From Salinarimonas sp046292825 (GTDB taxonomy: Bacteria; Pseudomonadota; Alphaproteobacteria; Rhizobiales; Beijerinckiaceae): a stretch of 64,000 bases of DNA. Each line of letters begins with the position of its first letter. Position 1 is the stretch's first letter. Position numbers and translations under genes: made by a program. Below are positions 51,813 to 60,420 of this stretch, one piece after another. The stretch lies in contig NZ_JBKBQG010000007.1 of the NCBI RefSeq assembly GCF_046292825.1, positions 59,704 to 123,703 on the forward strand, written 5' to 3'. The notes beneath the pieces were generated by a model. It was not told the origin of the DNA, made no database searches, and saw nothing but the letters and a program-made list of their open reading frames with translations.

Positions 51813-52241
51813 TTGTCCCCACACGATCCCGCCCCCGCCTGCCCCCTCGCCGCCCTCCTCGCGGAGGCGCTCGTTCTCATCGAGCGGCGGTCGGCGGCCG
51901 ACGTCGCGATGCGGGATGCGGTGGAGGCGTGGAAAGTGGGGGCGGCGCGGCGGGCGGTGGAGGAGATCTCGGCGACGCTGGAGCACCTCGCCGCGCGGGC
52001 CTGCGACCACCGGCCGACCTCGCGCGAGGGGGCCTTGTTCGCGATCGTGCTCGCGGCGGCGGAGGCGGATGCGCTCGCGACCTGCGACGACACGCAATCC
52101 GAGCGCGTCCACCGCCGCCTGCGCCGCCACCTATACGCGTTGCGCGCCTTCCTCGAGACCGGCGACACCCGCGTCCCCGCCCCCGTCTCCGCCTATTGGA
52201 TGCGCGCGGAGACGGACCCGCACGCGGCGCTCGCCGGGTGA
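51813..52241 (+). CDS. hypothetical protein
   Basis: 142-residue, mostly helical protein. Starts with a probable TTG (51813, GGAG 13 bases upstream). LAALLAEALVLIERRSAADVAMRDAVEAW and RVHRRLRRHLYALRAFLE are likely helices; no domain recognised. Divergent from the XRE gene by 102 bases, so the regulator may control it (inference). Confidence 0.55.
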   Translation: MSPHDPAPACPLAALLAEALVLIERRSAADVAMRDAVEAWKVGAARRAVEEISATLEHLAARACDHRPTSREGALFAIVLAAAEADALATCDDTQSERVHRRLRRHLYALRAFLETGDTRVPAPVSAYWMRAETDPHAALAG

Positions 52242-52254
52242 GGGGAGGGGGCCC

Positions 52255-53187
52255 TCACCCGACCTCCGCGCGCATCGGGATCGCGGGGACGAGGCCCGTG
52301 CGGGCGGCGTAGCGCTCGGTCATCCAGGCGCAGAAATTGCCGAACTCGGCATTGTCCCGCGGCGGGCTCGTGTGATGGGGGGCGAGGCCGAGATGCTCGG
52401 GGGTGAAGCAGAAGGTGACGGTGACGTCGAACTCCGCGAGCGCGTCCATCATCCGGTCGAACCAGGCGAGCGCGTTGGGGCGAAAGCTGTCGGCCCAGGA
52501 GAGGCCGGTGCGCAGGCGGCGCACGCCGAGCCGGCGCATCCAGGCGACCGCCTCCTCGAGGCGATGATCCTCGAAGTGGAACCATTGGCACAGGCCGAAG
52601 TCGGGCGCGCAATCGCCGAATGTGGCGAGCGCGGGCTTGGGCGTGCCGTCCTCGCGGATCAGCCCCATGTAGAAATGGCGGTAATAGGAGGAGCCCTCCG
52701 CCTCGCGGTGGCGCGTCGTCGCGCCCCAGGATTGCGGCAGGTCGAAGAGCGAGTACCAGTGCACCCGCGGCACGAGCCCGCGCAACAGCTCGTGCGTGCG
52801 CGACAGCCCCCAATCCTGCACCTCCTCGGCCCCGAAACTCGACACGCCGACCTCGCTCACCCAGACCGGCAGCCGGGTGACGGCGCGGATCTCGGCGATC
52901 TTGTCGGGCCAGGCCGCGATCGGCCACAGGTTCCAGTCGAGCGGGAAGCCGTGTACCGCGATCGCCTCGACATGGTCGAGGACGCCGCGCGCGGCGAGAT
53001 TCCCCACGAAGTTCGGATCGATCGGCGACATGCCGCCCAACACGCGCGGGATGCGCGGCTCCACCGCCCGGATCGCGCAGGCGGCCTCGATCGCCATCTC
53101 GGCGAAGAGCTTGAAATCGGGATCGAGCTCGAGGTCCCAATGCGACTTGTTGTTGGGCTCGTTCCAGATCATCGCCGCTTCGATCAT
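52255..53187 (-). CDS. glycosidase-like TIM barrel, apparently circularly permuted
   Basis: 310-residue protein related to clan GH-A glycosidases (annotated beta-xylosidase in relatives). The acid/base motif IWNEPN (Glu10) is at the very N-terminus, and the nucleophile motif WVSEVGVSSFG (Glu112) follows. Strands expected before NEP in normal enzymes appear instead after residue 210: GVRRLRTGLSWADSF, FDVTVTFCFTPEHLG, FGNFCAWMTERYA. The upstream gene ends 34 bases before the ATG, leaving no room for a missed N-terminus. Last gene of the operon with the TIGR04290-type methyltransferase. Substrate unknown. Confidence 0.7.
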   Translation of the reverse strand: MIEAAMIWNEPNNKSHWDLELDPDFKLFAEMAIEAACAIRAVEPRIPRVLGGMSPIDPNFVGNLAARGVLDHVEAIAVHGFPLDWNLWPIAAWPDKIAEIRAVTRLPVWVSEVGVSSFGAEEVQDWGLSRTHELLRGLVPRVHWYSLFDLPQSWGATTRHREAEGSSYYRHFYMGLIREDGTPKPALATFGDCAPDFGLCQWFHFEDHRLEEAVAWMRRLGVRRLRTGLSWADSFRPNALAWFDRMMDALAEFDVTVTFCFTPEHLGLAPHHTSPPRDNAEFGNFCAWMTERYAARTGLVPAIPMRAEVG

Positions 53188-53221
53188 GCCTGTCGCCCTC
53201 TCATTGTCGGTCGTCGTTCAG

Positions 53222-53983
53222 TCACTTCGTCGAGCCCCGCGCCGGATAGACCGCGCCCGCGCCGACGCCCGGCTCGGCGCGGGCGCAGACGAAGACTTCC
53301 TTCTCCGGTTGTGCGAAGGGGCGGAAGCCCGCCGAGCGGAGCATGGCGAGGCTGCAGGCCTTGTTGGGCGCCCACCAATTGGTGTCGTCGCCGCAATAGG
53401 CCTTCTCGATGAAATGCAGCTTCGGAAAGCCCGGCTCGTCGAAGGCCTCCATGTCGAAGAAATCGGCGTCGGCGGGCGGCTCGTAGACCTCGCGGGCGCC
53501 GCGCTGCAGCGATTGGTAGACGAGAACGTCGCCCGCCACGTGCTCGTGGATCAGGTCGAGCGCAAGCAGCGGATGGCGCAGGTGGTAGAGGACGCCCATG
53601 AAGAGCACGAGGTCGAAGCGCTCGCCGAGCGCCGCGACGTCGTACACCGACAGGTCGCGGATCTCGACGTCGGAATGGCCGAGCACCTCCGCAGCGAAGG
53701 CGGCCTGGGCGCGGTAGCGCGGATCGGGCTCGATGCCGACGACGCGCCCGGCGCCGCGCGCCTTCAGCGCCGCGCAGTAGAACCCGGAATTGCAGCCGAT
53801 GTCGAGGACCGTGCGGCCCTCCAGATCGTCCGGCAGCGCATGGCAGATCCGCCGCCACATGATGCCGGGGAAATCGCCGAGGAAATGGTCCGGCGCCGTC
53901 CATTCGCCCGCCAGGTAGAGATTGTGGAACCAGGGTCCGAGCTCGGCGATGCGCGCGGCAATCGCCTTCTGCGACAGGCTCAT
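53222..53983 (-). CDS. TIGR04290-type SAM-dependent methyltransferase
   Basis: 253-residue class I methyltransferase. SAM-binding motif VLDIGCNSGFYCAALKARGA, then GIEPDPRY, followed by FDLVLFMGVLYHLRHPLLAL. The N-terminal WFHNLYLAGEWTAPDHFLGDFP and the C-terminal NWWAPNKACSLAMLRSAGF match the TIGR04290 family (from memory), known from a patchy cluster with sugar-modifying enzymes. ATG at 53981-53983 with GGAGG. Overlaps the phosphatase gene by 4 bases. Confidence 0.82.
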   Translation of the reverse strand: MSLSQKAIAARIAELGPWFHNLYLAGEWTAPDHFLGDFPGIMWRRICHALPDDLEGRTVLDIGCNSGFYCAALKARGAGRVVGIEPDPRYRAQAAFAAEVLGHSDVEIRDLSVYDVAALGERFDLVLFMGVLYHLRHPLLALDLIHEHVAGDVLVYQSLQRGAREVYEPPADADFFDMEAFDEPGFPKLHFIEKAYCGDDTNWWAPNKACSLAMLRSAGFRPFAQPEKEVFVCARAEPGVGAGAVYPARGSTK

Positions 53984-54597
53984 GCGGAGACCTCCGGAAG
54001 ATCGAGCGCCGGACGGCGGTTGAGCAGGAGGAGGCGCGCTCCGCCCTCGCCGAACGCGAGGGTGGCGAGGCTCGCGGGCGCGATCTCGAGGGCGAGCGCG
54101 GCGCGTTGGGGCAGGCCGAGCGCGCGGCAGAGCGCGGCGCGGATCGTGTCGAGATGCGAGACGAGCGCCACCTCGCCCCCGCGCGGATGGGCCTCGCGCA
54201 AGGCGTCGACGAGGGCGAGCACGCGCGCGGCGACCGCGTCCATGGTCTCCCCGGCGGGGGTCGCGGCGGCGTCGCGCTCGGCATTCCAGGCGCGCCATTG
54301 CGGGTCGTGCTCGAGGGCGGCGAAGGTCTCGCCTTGCCAGCGGCCGAAATCGATCTCGTCGAGCGCGGCGTCGATGGTGATCGGGCGGCCGCGCGCGACG
54401 ATCTCGGCGGTCTCGACCGTGCGCGGCTGCGGACTGGCGACGATCGCGGAGAGCGGACGGCCCGCGAGCATCGCCGCGAGCGCGGCCGCCTCGGCGAGAC
54501 CCTCGGGCGAAAGGCGCACCTGCGGATTGCGGCCCGCGAGCGCGTCGGTGCCGTGATCGTGCGTCGCGTGGCGCAGGAAGTGGACGAGGAGCGCCAT
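53980..54597 (-). CDS. histidine phosphatase family protein
   Basis: 205-residue phosphatase of the phosphoglycerate mutase-like superfamily. LVHFLRHATHD carries the phospho-accepting His in an RHA (rather than RHG) form; a second catalytic His is in VALVSHLDTIRA, and DEIDFGRWQGET holds the third motif. It could dephosphorylate the inositol-phosphate made by the preceding gene (inference). ATG at 54597 overlaps the upstream stop by one base. Confidence 0.8.
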   Translation of the reverse strand: MALLVHFLRHATHDHGTDALAGRNPQVRLSPEGLAEAAALAAMLAGRPLSAIVASPQPRTVETAEIVARGRPITIDAALDEIDFGRWQGETFAALEHDPQWRAWNAERDAAATPAGETMDAVAARVLALVDALREAHPRGGEVALVSHLDTIRAALCRALGLPQRAALALEIAPASLATLAFGEGGARLLLLNRRPALDLPEVSA

Positions 54598-55709
54598 CAG
54601 CCCTCCGCGTCCCCCGTCCCGCGGGCCGCGCCGTCGTCGGCTTCCGCGAACCGGATCGCGCGGGCGCGCGCCTCCGCATCCGTGAATTGCTCGGGCGGCG
54701 ATTTCATCAGATAGCTCGACGGCCCCACCAGCGCCCCCGAAAGCCCGCGATCGAGCCCGAGCTTGGCGAAGCGCACCGCGTCGACGACGATGCCCGCCGA
54801 ATTCGGGCTGTCCCAGACCTCGAGCCGCATCTCGAGCGAGATCGGCGCGCCGCCGAAGGCGGTGCCCTCCATGCGGATATGCGCCACCTTGCGGTCGCCG
54901 AGCCAGGGCACGTGGTCGGAGGGGCCGATATGGATGTCGCGCGGGTCCATCGGCGTGTCGAGCTGGCTGTCGACGGCGCGCGTCTTGGAGATCTTCTTCG
55001 ATTCGAGCCGCTCGCGCTCGAGCATGTTCTCGAAATCCGAATTGCCGCCGACGTTCAACTGGTAGGTGCGGTCGAGCCGCACGCCGCGCTCGCGGAAGAG
55101 ATTGGCGAGGACGCGATGGGTGATGGTGGCGCCGACCTGGCTCTTGATGTCGTCGCCGACGATCGGCACGCCCGCCGCCTCGAAGCGCGCGCGCCAGGCG
55201 GGGTCGGAGGCGAGGAAGACGGGCATGCAATTGACGAAGGCGCAGCCCGCCTCCATCGCGCGCTCGGCGTAGAATTCCGCCGCCTTCTGCGATCCGACCG
55301 GGAGGTATGAGACGAGGACGTGCGTGCCGGTGCGACGCAGGGTCTCGGTCACGTCGGCGACGGGTTCCTCGCTCTCGCGCACGTGCCGACGCAGATAGAG
55401 GCCGAGCCCGTCGAGGGTGGGCCCGCGCGAGACGCGGATGCCCGTCGGCGGCACGTCTGCGAAGCGCAGCGTGTCGTTGGGGGCGGCGTGGATCGCCTCG
55501 GCGACGTCGCGGCCCACCTTGCCCTCGATCACGTCGAAGGCGCAGGCGATCTCGATGTCGGAGGGGCGATAGCCGCCGATCTCGGCGCTCATCAGCCCGG
55601 GGATCGGCGCGTTCGCCTCGGCCCGCCCGTAATGGGACAGGCCCTGCGCGAAGGCGCTCGCGCAATTGCCGACCCCGACGATGCCGACCCGCACCCGCTC
55701 CGCGGCCAT
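54597..55709 (-). CDS. inositol-3-phosphate synthase
   Basis: Turns glucose 6-phosphate into inositol 3-phosphate with internal NAD redox. Rossmann start VGIVGVGNCASAFAQGL; TYQLNVGGNSDFENML, KKISKTRAV and LEVWDSPNSAGIVVDAVRF are the family core. 370 residues, the short bacterial form. First gene of a four-gene operon. A weak EcfG-like GGAAC-N17-CGTC lies 36-61 bases upstream. Confidence 0.9.
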   Translation of the reverse strand: MAAERVRVGIVGVGNCASAFAQGLSHYGRAEANAPIPGLMSAEIGGYRPSDIEIACAFDVIEGKVGRDVAEAIHAAPNDTLRFADVPPTGIRVSRGPTLDGLGLYLRRHVRESEEPVADVTETLRRTGTHVLVSYLPVGSQKAAEFYAERAMEAGCAFVNCMPVFLASDPAWRARFEAAGVPIVGDDIKSQVGATITHRVLANLFRERGVRLDRTYQLNVGGNSDFENMLERERLESKKISKTRAVDSQLDTPMDPRDIHIGPSDHVPWLGDRKVAHIRMEGTAFGGAPISLEMRLEVWDSPNSAGIVVDAVRFAKLGLDRGLSGALVGPSSYLMKSPPEQFTDAEARARAIRFAEADDGAARGTGDAEG

Positions 55710-55744
55710 GGCGGCCCTCCCTCTCGCAGACGATCCGCACGGGT

Positions 55745-55770
55745 GACGCGGGACGCTACGGTCTGGTTCC
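55745..55770 (-). promoter_or_regulatory. weak EcfG-like promoter of the inositol operon
   Basis: On the minus strand, GGAAC (55770-55766), 17 bases, CGTC (55748-55745); one mismatch to the GGAAC-N16/17-CGTT consensus, and 35 bases before the gene. Confidence 0.3.
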
Positions 55771-55873
55771 GGAGAAGATGCACATTCGCGGGGGCGGCTC
55801 CGAAGGGGAGGCGGGCGGGCGTGGGAATCCTTCCCTCGCCCGCCCGCACCTCATCGCCGCCGCGGCACCACCC

Positions 55874-56488
55874 TTACGCGAGGAAGGCCCGCGCGCGGTC
55901 GAGGTCCTCGCGCACGAGGCCGTGGCCGGTCGGAAGGCGGACGTGCTCGACGTCCGCGCCGGCCTCCGCGAGGCGGCTCGCGAGGCCCGCCGCGTCGTGC
56001 GCCGGCACGATCGGGTCCATCGCCCCGCTCGCGATCAGCACGCGCGTGCCGGGGATCGGCGCCTCGGGCGGCGTCGCGAGCGGCTGCATCGCCCGCCACA
56101 GCACCGCCCCCGCGAGCGCCTGCGGGCGCAGGTAGAGGAGGGCCGCGGCGATGTTCGCCCCGTTCGAGAAGCCCACCGCGACCGGCGCCGCGAGCCCGTA
56201 GGCGGCGCGGGCCTCGTCGAGGAAGGCGGCGAGCTCGAGCGCGCGCGCCCGCACGTCCGCCTCGTCGAAGACGCCCTCCGACAGGCGCCGGAAGAAGCGC
56301 GGCATGCCGTTCTCGAGCACCTTGCCGCGCAGCGAGAGGACGGCGCGGCCCGGTGCGATCTCGGGGGCGAGCGGCAGGAGGTCGCGCTCGTCGCCGCCCG
56401 TCCCGTGCAGGAGGAGGATCGGCGCGCGATCGGCCGCACCCGGCACGTGGACGTGGACGAACGGGTTCGTGAAGGGATGATCCGTCAT
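55874..56488 (-). CDS. MhqD-like alpha/beta hydrolase
   Basis: 204-residue carboxylesterase/phospholipase-type hydrolase. LLLHGTGGDERDLLPLA forms the oxyanion loop, VGFSNGANIAAALL the nucleophile elbow (Ser), SGAMDPIVPAHDA the Asp and LPTGHGLVREDL the His. Its ATG overlaps the stop of the ring-cleaving dioxygenase gene by 4 bases, the same pairing as MhqD with MhqO in Bacillus quinone resistance. Function in quinone detoxification is inferred. Confidence 0.83.
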   Translation of the reverse strand: MTDHPFTNPFVHVHVPGAADRAPILLLHGTGGDERDLLPLAPEIAPGRAVLSLRGKVLENGMPRFFRRLSEGVFDEADVRARALELAAFLDEARAAYGLAAPVAVGFSNGANIAAALLYLRPQALAGAVLWRAMQPLATPPEAPIPGTRVLIASGAMDPIVPAHDAAGLASRLAEAGADVEHVRLPTGHGLVREDLDRARAFLA

Positions 56489-57429
56489 GGCGCGTCTCCG
56501 AGGGAAGGCAGGACCGCCTCGATCGCCGCACGGCGGCTCTCGAGGGGGGGCGGCAGCTTGAGCGTGGTCCCGAGCGCGCCGGGCGCCTCGTCGATCGCGA
56601 AGCCGGGATCGTCGGTCGCGATCTCGAAGAGCACGCCGCCGGGCTCGCGGAAATAGACCGAGCGGAAGTAGTTGCGGTCCTTCTGTTCGGTCGCGGCGAT
56701 GCCGAGGCCGCGCAGGCGCGCCACCATGTCCGCCTGGGCCGCGTCGTCGGCGGCGCGGAAGGCGACGTGGTGGACCGAGCCCCGGCCGAGGCGCGGCGCG
56801 GGGCCGTCCTCCACCACGAGCTCGACGCCCGCGCCGATGCGCGCCTCGCCCTCGAAGCGCACGCGCATGCCGCGCCCCTCGCCCTCCTCGCCGACGCGGC
56901 GCATGCCGAAGACCTCTTCGAGCACGCGCGCCGTCGGCGCGATCGCGGGGACGGCGAGCGTCACCGCATCGACCCCGCGGATCGCGTCGGAAGCGGGCAC
57001 GCCGCCGCCGTCGTAGGCGGGCGCGGTCTCGAGACCGGGCACGCCGACGAGCGCGTAGCGCATGCCGTCCGGATCGGCGAAGGGCACGACCGTGCGGGAG
57101 AAGCGCGTCACCGGGGGATCGTAGGCGACGCCGTTCTCGGCGAGACGCCCGATCCAGGCGCCGATCGCGCCCTGCGGCACGGCGAGCGCGGTCTCACGCG
57201 TCTCGCCGGTGCCGGCCCGGCCGGGCGCGCCCTGCACCCAGGGGAAATGGGTGAGGATCGTCCCCGGCGAGCCAGCCTCGTCGCCCCAATAGAGGTGCCA
57301 GGTGCCGGGATCGTCGAAGTTCACGGTGCGCTTCACGAGGCGCAGGCCGAGGATGCGGGCGTAGAAGTCGCGATGGCGGCGCGGATCGCCGGCGATCGCG
57401 GTGACGTGGTGGAGACCGGTGGAAGGCAT
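56485..57429 (-). CDS. MhqO-like ring-cleaving dioxygenase
   Basis: 314-residue glyoxalase-fold protein. Two VOC repeats: TGLHHVTAIAGDPRRHRDFYARILGLRLVK and GSVHHVAFRAADDAAQADMV with metal-binding His; FDDPGTWHLYWGD and EPGGVLFEIATDDPGF hold other ligands. Belongs to the MhqO/YfiE group involved in breakdown of hydroquinone-like toxins. First gene of a pair with the hydrolase. ATG at 57427-57429. Confidence 0.85.
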   Translation of the reverse strand: MPSTGLHHVTAIAGDPRRHRDFYARILGLRLVKRTVNFDDPGTWHLYWGDEAGSPGTILTHFPWVQGAPGRAGTGETRETALAVPQGAIGAWIGRLAENGVAYDPPVTRFSRTVVPFADPDGMRYALVGVPGLETAPAYDGGGVPASDAIRGVDAVTLAVPAIAPTARVLEEVFGMRRVGEEGEGRGMRVRFEGEARIGAGVELVVEDGPAPRLGRGSVHHVAFRAADDAAQADMVARLRGLGIAATEQKDRNYFRSVYFREPGGVLFEIATDDPGFAIDEAPGALGTTLKLPPPLESRRAAIEAVLPSLGDAP

Positions 57430-57574
57430 GGTGGGCCTCGTCGGGTTCGTCTTCGGTGATGATGTAGCATATGCGTTCCCGAAAGTTTCGCGGGAGAGGG
57501 GAAAGGTTCTCCTTGCGACGGCGCAAAGACGCTCACGCTGCGGCATCCGCCAGCCCGGCAAGCCCCCCTTAACC

Positions 57575-57600
57575 TGAACGCCGATTCAGATTGCCCCGTT
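57575..57600 (+). promoter_or_regulatory. possible EcfG-like promoter
   Basis: TGAAC (57575-57579), 17 bases, CGTT (57597-57600): one mismatch in the -35. It is 86 bases before the hypothetical gene at 57687. Confidence 0.3.
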
Positions 57601-57686
57601 AACCCGCCGATGAGCGCCCGGCGCGATGCTTTCCCGCAGACAGGAGACCGGTCCATCCGAGAAAAGAGACCGGGGAGGCGTCGAAC

Positions 57687-58178
57687 ATGATCAACGAAGA
57701 CTTTCGCCGATTTGCCGATCGTGCCGTCGAGGCGGGTCGTATGACTGCAGCCGACGTGTCGCGGCTGAGCGAGATCGCTCTCGCGCAAGGTCTCGCCAGC
57801 CGCGAGGAGGCGGACGTCCTGATCGCGCTCGATCGGACGGTGCCCCGCGCGGAGGACGCCGCCGCCCGATGGTCCGAGCTGATGACCGCGCTCCTCGTCG
57901 ATTTCGTGGTGTGGAGCGCGCGTCCGACGGGCTATGTCGACGCCAAGACCGCGCGCTGGCTCGTCACGGCGCTCAATGCCTGCGGCGGGCCGACGGAGAA
58001 CGCGCGGCGCGCGGTCGCCGCCATCGTGCGGGAGGCGCAGCGCGTCGACGAGGCGCTGCTCGTCTTCGTGATGCGCGGCGGCGTCATGCGCATGCGCGAC
58101 CTCTTCGACGGGCAGGGGCCGGAGACCGACGGCTCCACCCCCCGCCGCTCCGGCACCCGCGCCACGAGGGCGGCGTGA
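57687..58178 (+). CDS. hypothetical protein
   Basis: 163-residue protein of unknown function, mostly helical: FADRAVEAGRMTAADVSRLSEIAL, then a LLVDFVVWSARPTGYVDAKTARWL segment and the SAVREAQ-like VAAIVREAQRVDEALLVFVM. The Trp-containing middle and VMRGGVMRM are its most distinctive parts. ATG at 57687. A weak EcfG-like box lies upstream. Confidence 0.68.
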   Translation: MINEDFRRFADRAVEAGRMTAADVSRLSEIALAQGLASREEADVLIALDRTVPRAEDAAARWSELMTALLVDFVVWSARPTGYVDAKTARWLVTALNACGGPTENARRAVAAIVREAQRVDEALLVFVMRGGVMRMRDLFDGQGPETDGSTPRRSGTRATRAA

Positions 58179-58328
58179 GGCGGGCGATCGTCTGGGGCGC
58201 TCGGGAGCGTCGTCCTTGAGCGTTACGACGACGCCCCTTCGCGCCTGCGGCGCGAACGACCCCGTCCGACCCGTCGCCTGAGGAGCCGGGCCGCCTTTCG
58301 CCGAGAGTCTGTGAATCCTCCGGAGGTT

Positions 58329-58505
58329 GTCATCCCGGGCCGCGAAGCGGACCCGGGACCCATAACCTCCGACGACCGTTCGAGCGCGCATGCCGCGCTC
58401 GATCCGCGACCTTTGCGCAGCTTTCGATGGAGAAACGCAGCCTACAGGCTGCGACCGACACGTCGTGGGTATGGGTCCCGGATCGCCTTCGGCGTCCGGG
58501 ATGAC
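58329..58505. repeat. palindromic repeat family A, copy 3
   Basis: 177-base copy, almost identical to copy 2, within the 462-base gap between the hypothetical gene and chrA (both plus strand). The rest of that gap (58179-58328 and 58506-58640) holds nothing I can assign. Confidence 0.9.
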
Positions 58506-58640
58506 ACCGCACGGTGGAGTTGAGCCGATGGAGAAGCGCGGCATTTCGGACCACGCCTCCTCTCGCGCGCCCCCCTTGCCCCGCTTCGCGCGAGCGTGCA
58601 CACAAACCGGACGCGCATTTCGCGAGGGCAGGGGGCACGC

Positions 58641-60029
58641 GTGCAGCCTGAGAACGACGCCGTGCGCCCGGCGCACCCCACATTGCGCGAGGCGCTCGCG
58701 GTGTGGACGCGCATCGCGCTCCTGTCCTTCGGCGGCCCGGCCGGTCAGATCGCGGTAATGCACCGCATCCTCGTCGAGGAGAAGCGCTGGATCGGCGAGA
58801 GCCGGTTCCTGCACGCGCTCAATTTCTGCATGCTGCTGCCGGGGCCGGAGGCGCAGCAATTGTGCATCTATATCGGCTGGCTCCTGCACCGCACGCTCGG
58901 CGGGATCATCGCGGGCGTGCTGTTCGTGCTGCCCGGCGTCGTCTCGATCATGGCGCTGAGCTTCGTCTACGCGCTCTACGGCAATGTCGGATTCGTCGAG
59001 GCCTTGTTCTTCGGGCTCAAGGCCGCCGTCCTCGCGATCGTGCTGCAGGCGCTCGTGCGCATCGGCTCGCGCGCCCTGCGCAACGGCGCCATGGTCGCGA
59101 TCGCGGCCGCGGCCTTCGTCGCGATCTTCGTGTTCGACATCGCCTTCCCGCTGATCATCGCGGGCGCCGCGCTCGTCGGTTTCGTCGGCGCGCGCCTCGG
59201 CTACGAGGCGTTCGGCGGGGGCGGGGGGCACGCGAGGCTCGGGCGGCTGCACGTCGCGGATGCCGACAGCGCGCTCGGCGAGGACGTGCCCGCCCATGCC
59301 CGCCCGAGCCCCGCCCAGGCCCTGCGGATCTCGGCGATCTGCCTCGTCCTGTGGCTCGCGCCCGTCGCGCTCCTCCTCGCGACCTTGGGCTTCGGCCACG
59401 TCTTCACCGACATCGCGCTGTTCTTCTCCGCCATGGCGGTCGTCACCTTCGGCGGGGCCTATGCGGTGCTCGCCTTCGTCGCGCAGGAGGCGGTGGGGAC
59501 CTTCGGCTGGCTCGCGCCGGGCGAGATGCTCGACGGGCTCGGCATGGCGGAGACCACGCCCGGCCCGCTCATCATGGTGACGCAGTTCGTCGGCTTCATG
59601 GGCGCGCTGCGCGATCCGGGCGGGCTGCACCCGCTCGTCGCGGGGACGCTCGGCGGGCTCCTCACCACCTGGGTGACCTTCGCGCCCTGCTTCCTGTGGA
59701 TCTTCCTCGGCGCGCCCTTCGTCGAGCGCCTGCGCGAGAACCGGGCTCTGTCGGCCGCGCTCTCGGCGGTGACGGCGGCGGTGGTGGGCGTGATCCTCAA
59801 CCTCGCCGTCTGGTTCGGCCTGCACGTGCTCTTCGCCGAGGTCGCCACGTTCACCGGGCTAGGCATGCGCATGGACGTGCCGGTGCTCGCGACGCTCGAC
59901 CCGGCCGCCGCTTTGCTGGTGGCGGGCGCGCTCGTCGCGGTTTTCGTGCTGAAGCTCGGCGTGTTCACGGTCCTCGCCGGCAGCGCCGCCGCCGGCATCG
60001 TCCTCCACCTCGTGGGGATCGTGGGCTGA
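58641..60029 (+). CDS. chrA: chromate efflux transporter
   Basis: 462-residue inner-membrane CHR family transporter that expels chromate. Two homologous CHR halves: the first has LLSFGGPAGQIAVMHRILVEE and CMLLPGPEAQQLCIYIG, the second VVTFGGAYAVLAFVAQEAV and MAETTPGPLIMVTQFVG. GTG start at 58641 after GAGGGCAGGGGG. Long (two-domain) form; the linker near residues 190-215 is variable. Not linked to a chrB regulator. Confidence 0.9.
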   Translation: MQPENDAVRPAHPTLREALAVWTRIALLSFGGPAGQIAVMHRILVEEKRWIGESRFLHALNFCMLLPGPEAQQLCIYIGWLLHRTLGGIIAGVLFVLPGVVSIMALSFVYALYGNVGFVEALFFGLKAAVLAIVLQALVRIGSRALRNGAMVAIAAAAFVAIFVFDIAFPLIIAGAALVGFVGARLGYEAFGGGGGHARLGRLHVADADSALGEDVPAHARPSPAQALRISAICLVLWLAPVALLLATLGFGHVFTDIALFFSAMAVVTFGGAYAVLAFVAQEAVGTFGWLAPGEMLDGLGMAETTPGPLIMVTQFVGFMGALRDPGGLHPLVAGTLGGLLTTWVTFAPCFLWIFLGAPFVERLRENRALSAALSAVTAAVVGVILNLAVWFGLHVLFAEVATFTGLGMRMDVPVLATLDPAAALLVAGALVAVFVLKLGVFTVLAGSAAAGIVLHLVGIVG

Positions 60030-60064
60030 CGGTTCGACGAACTTTCGCCTCGTCCTGCGATGCC

Positions 60065-60238
60065 GTCATTCCGGGGCGCGATAGCGAGCCCGGAAGCCAG
60101 ACTCCCGACGTCCGGTGAGCAGCCTGTAGGCTGCGTCCTTCGACGCGTCCATGGGCTCGGGTTTTCAAGCGAGCGCGCATGCGCGCTCGAACCAGCGTCG
60201 TGGATCTGGGTTCCGGGCTCGCTTCGCGACCCGGAATG
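60065..60238. repeat. palindromic repeat family A, diverged copy 4
   Basis: 174 bases with ends GTCATTCCGGGGCGCG and GACCCGGAATGAC, and the inner palindrome CAGCCTGTAGGCTG. Same plan as copies 1-3 but with different arm sequence. It fills part of the 391-base gap between chrA and glcB; the rest has no gene I can see. Confidence 0.85.
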
Positions 60239-60420
60239 ACGGGTGGGTGGGGGATGATGCCATAGCTCCGAGGCGCCGTCGCGGGAACAACAGCGTGCTC
60301 GCTCTTTCCTTTTCGGAAACAATCCAAGTCGCGCCCGCCGATTGATCCGCGGCGCGCCGGGGGGTAGCGAAGACGGGAGAGAGCGCGCGCGCACCTTTCG
60401 CGCGCCAGGGAGGAGCTGTC

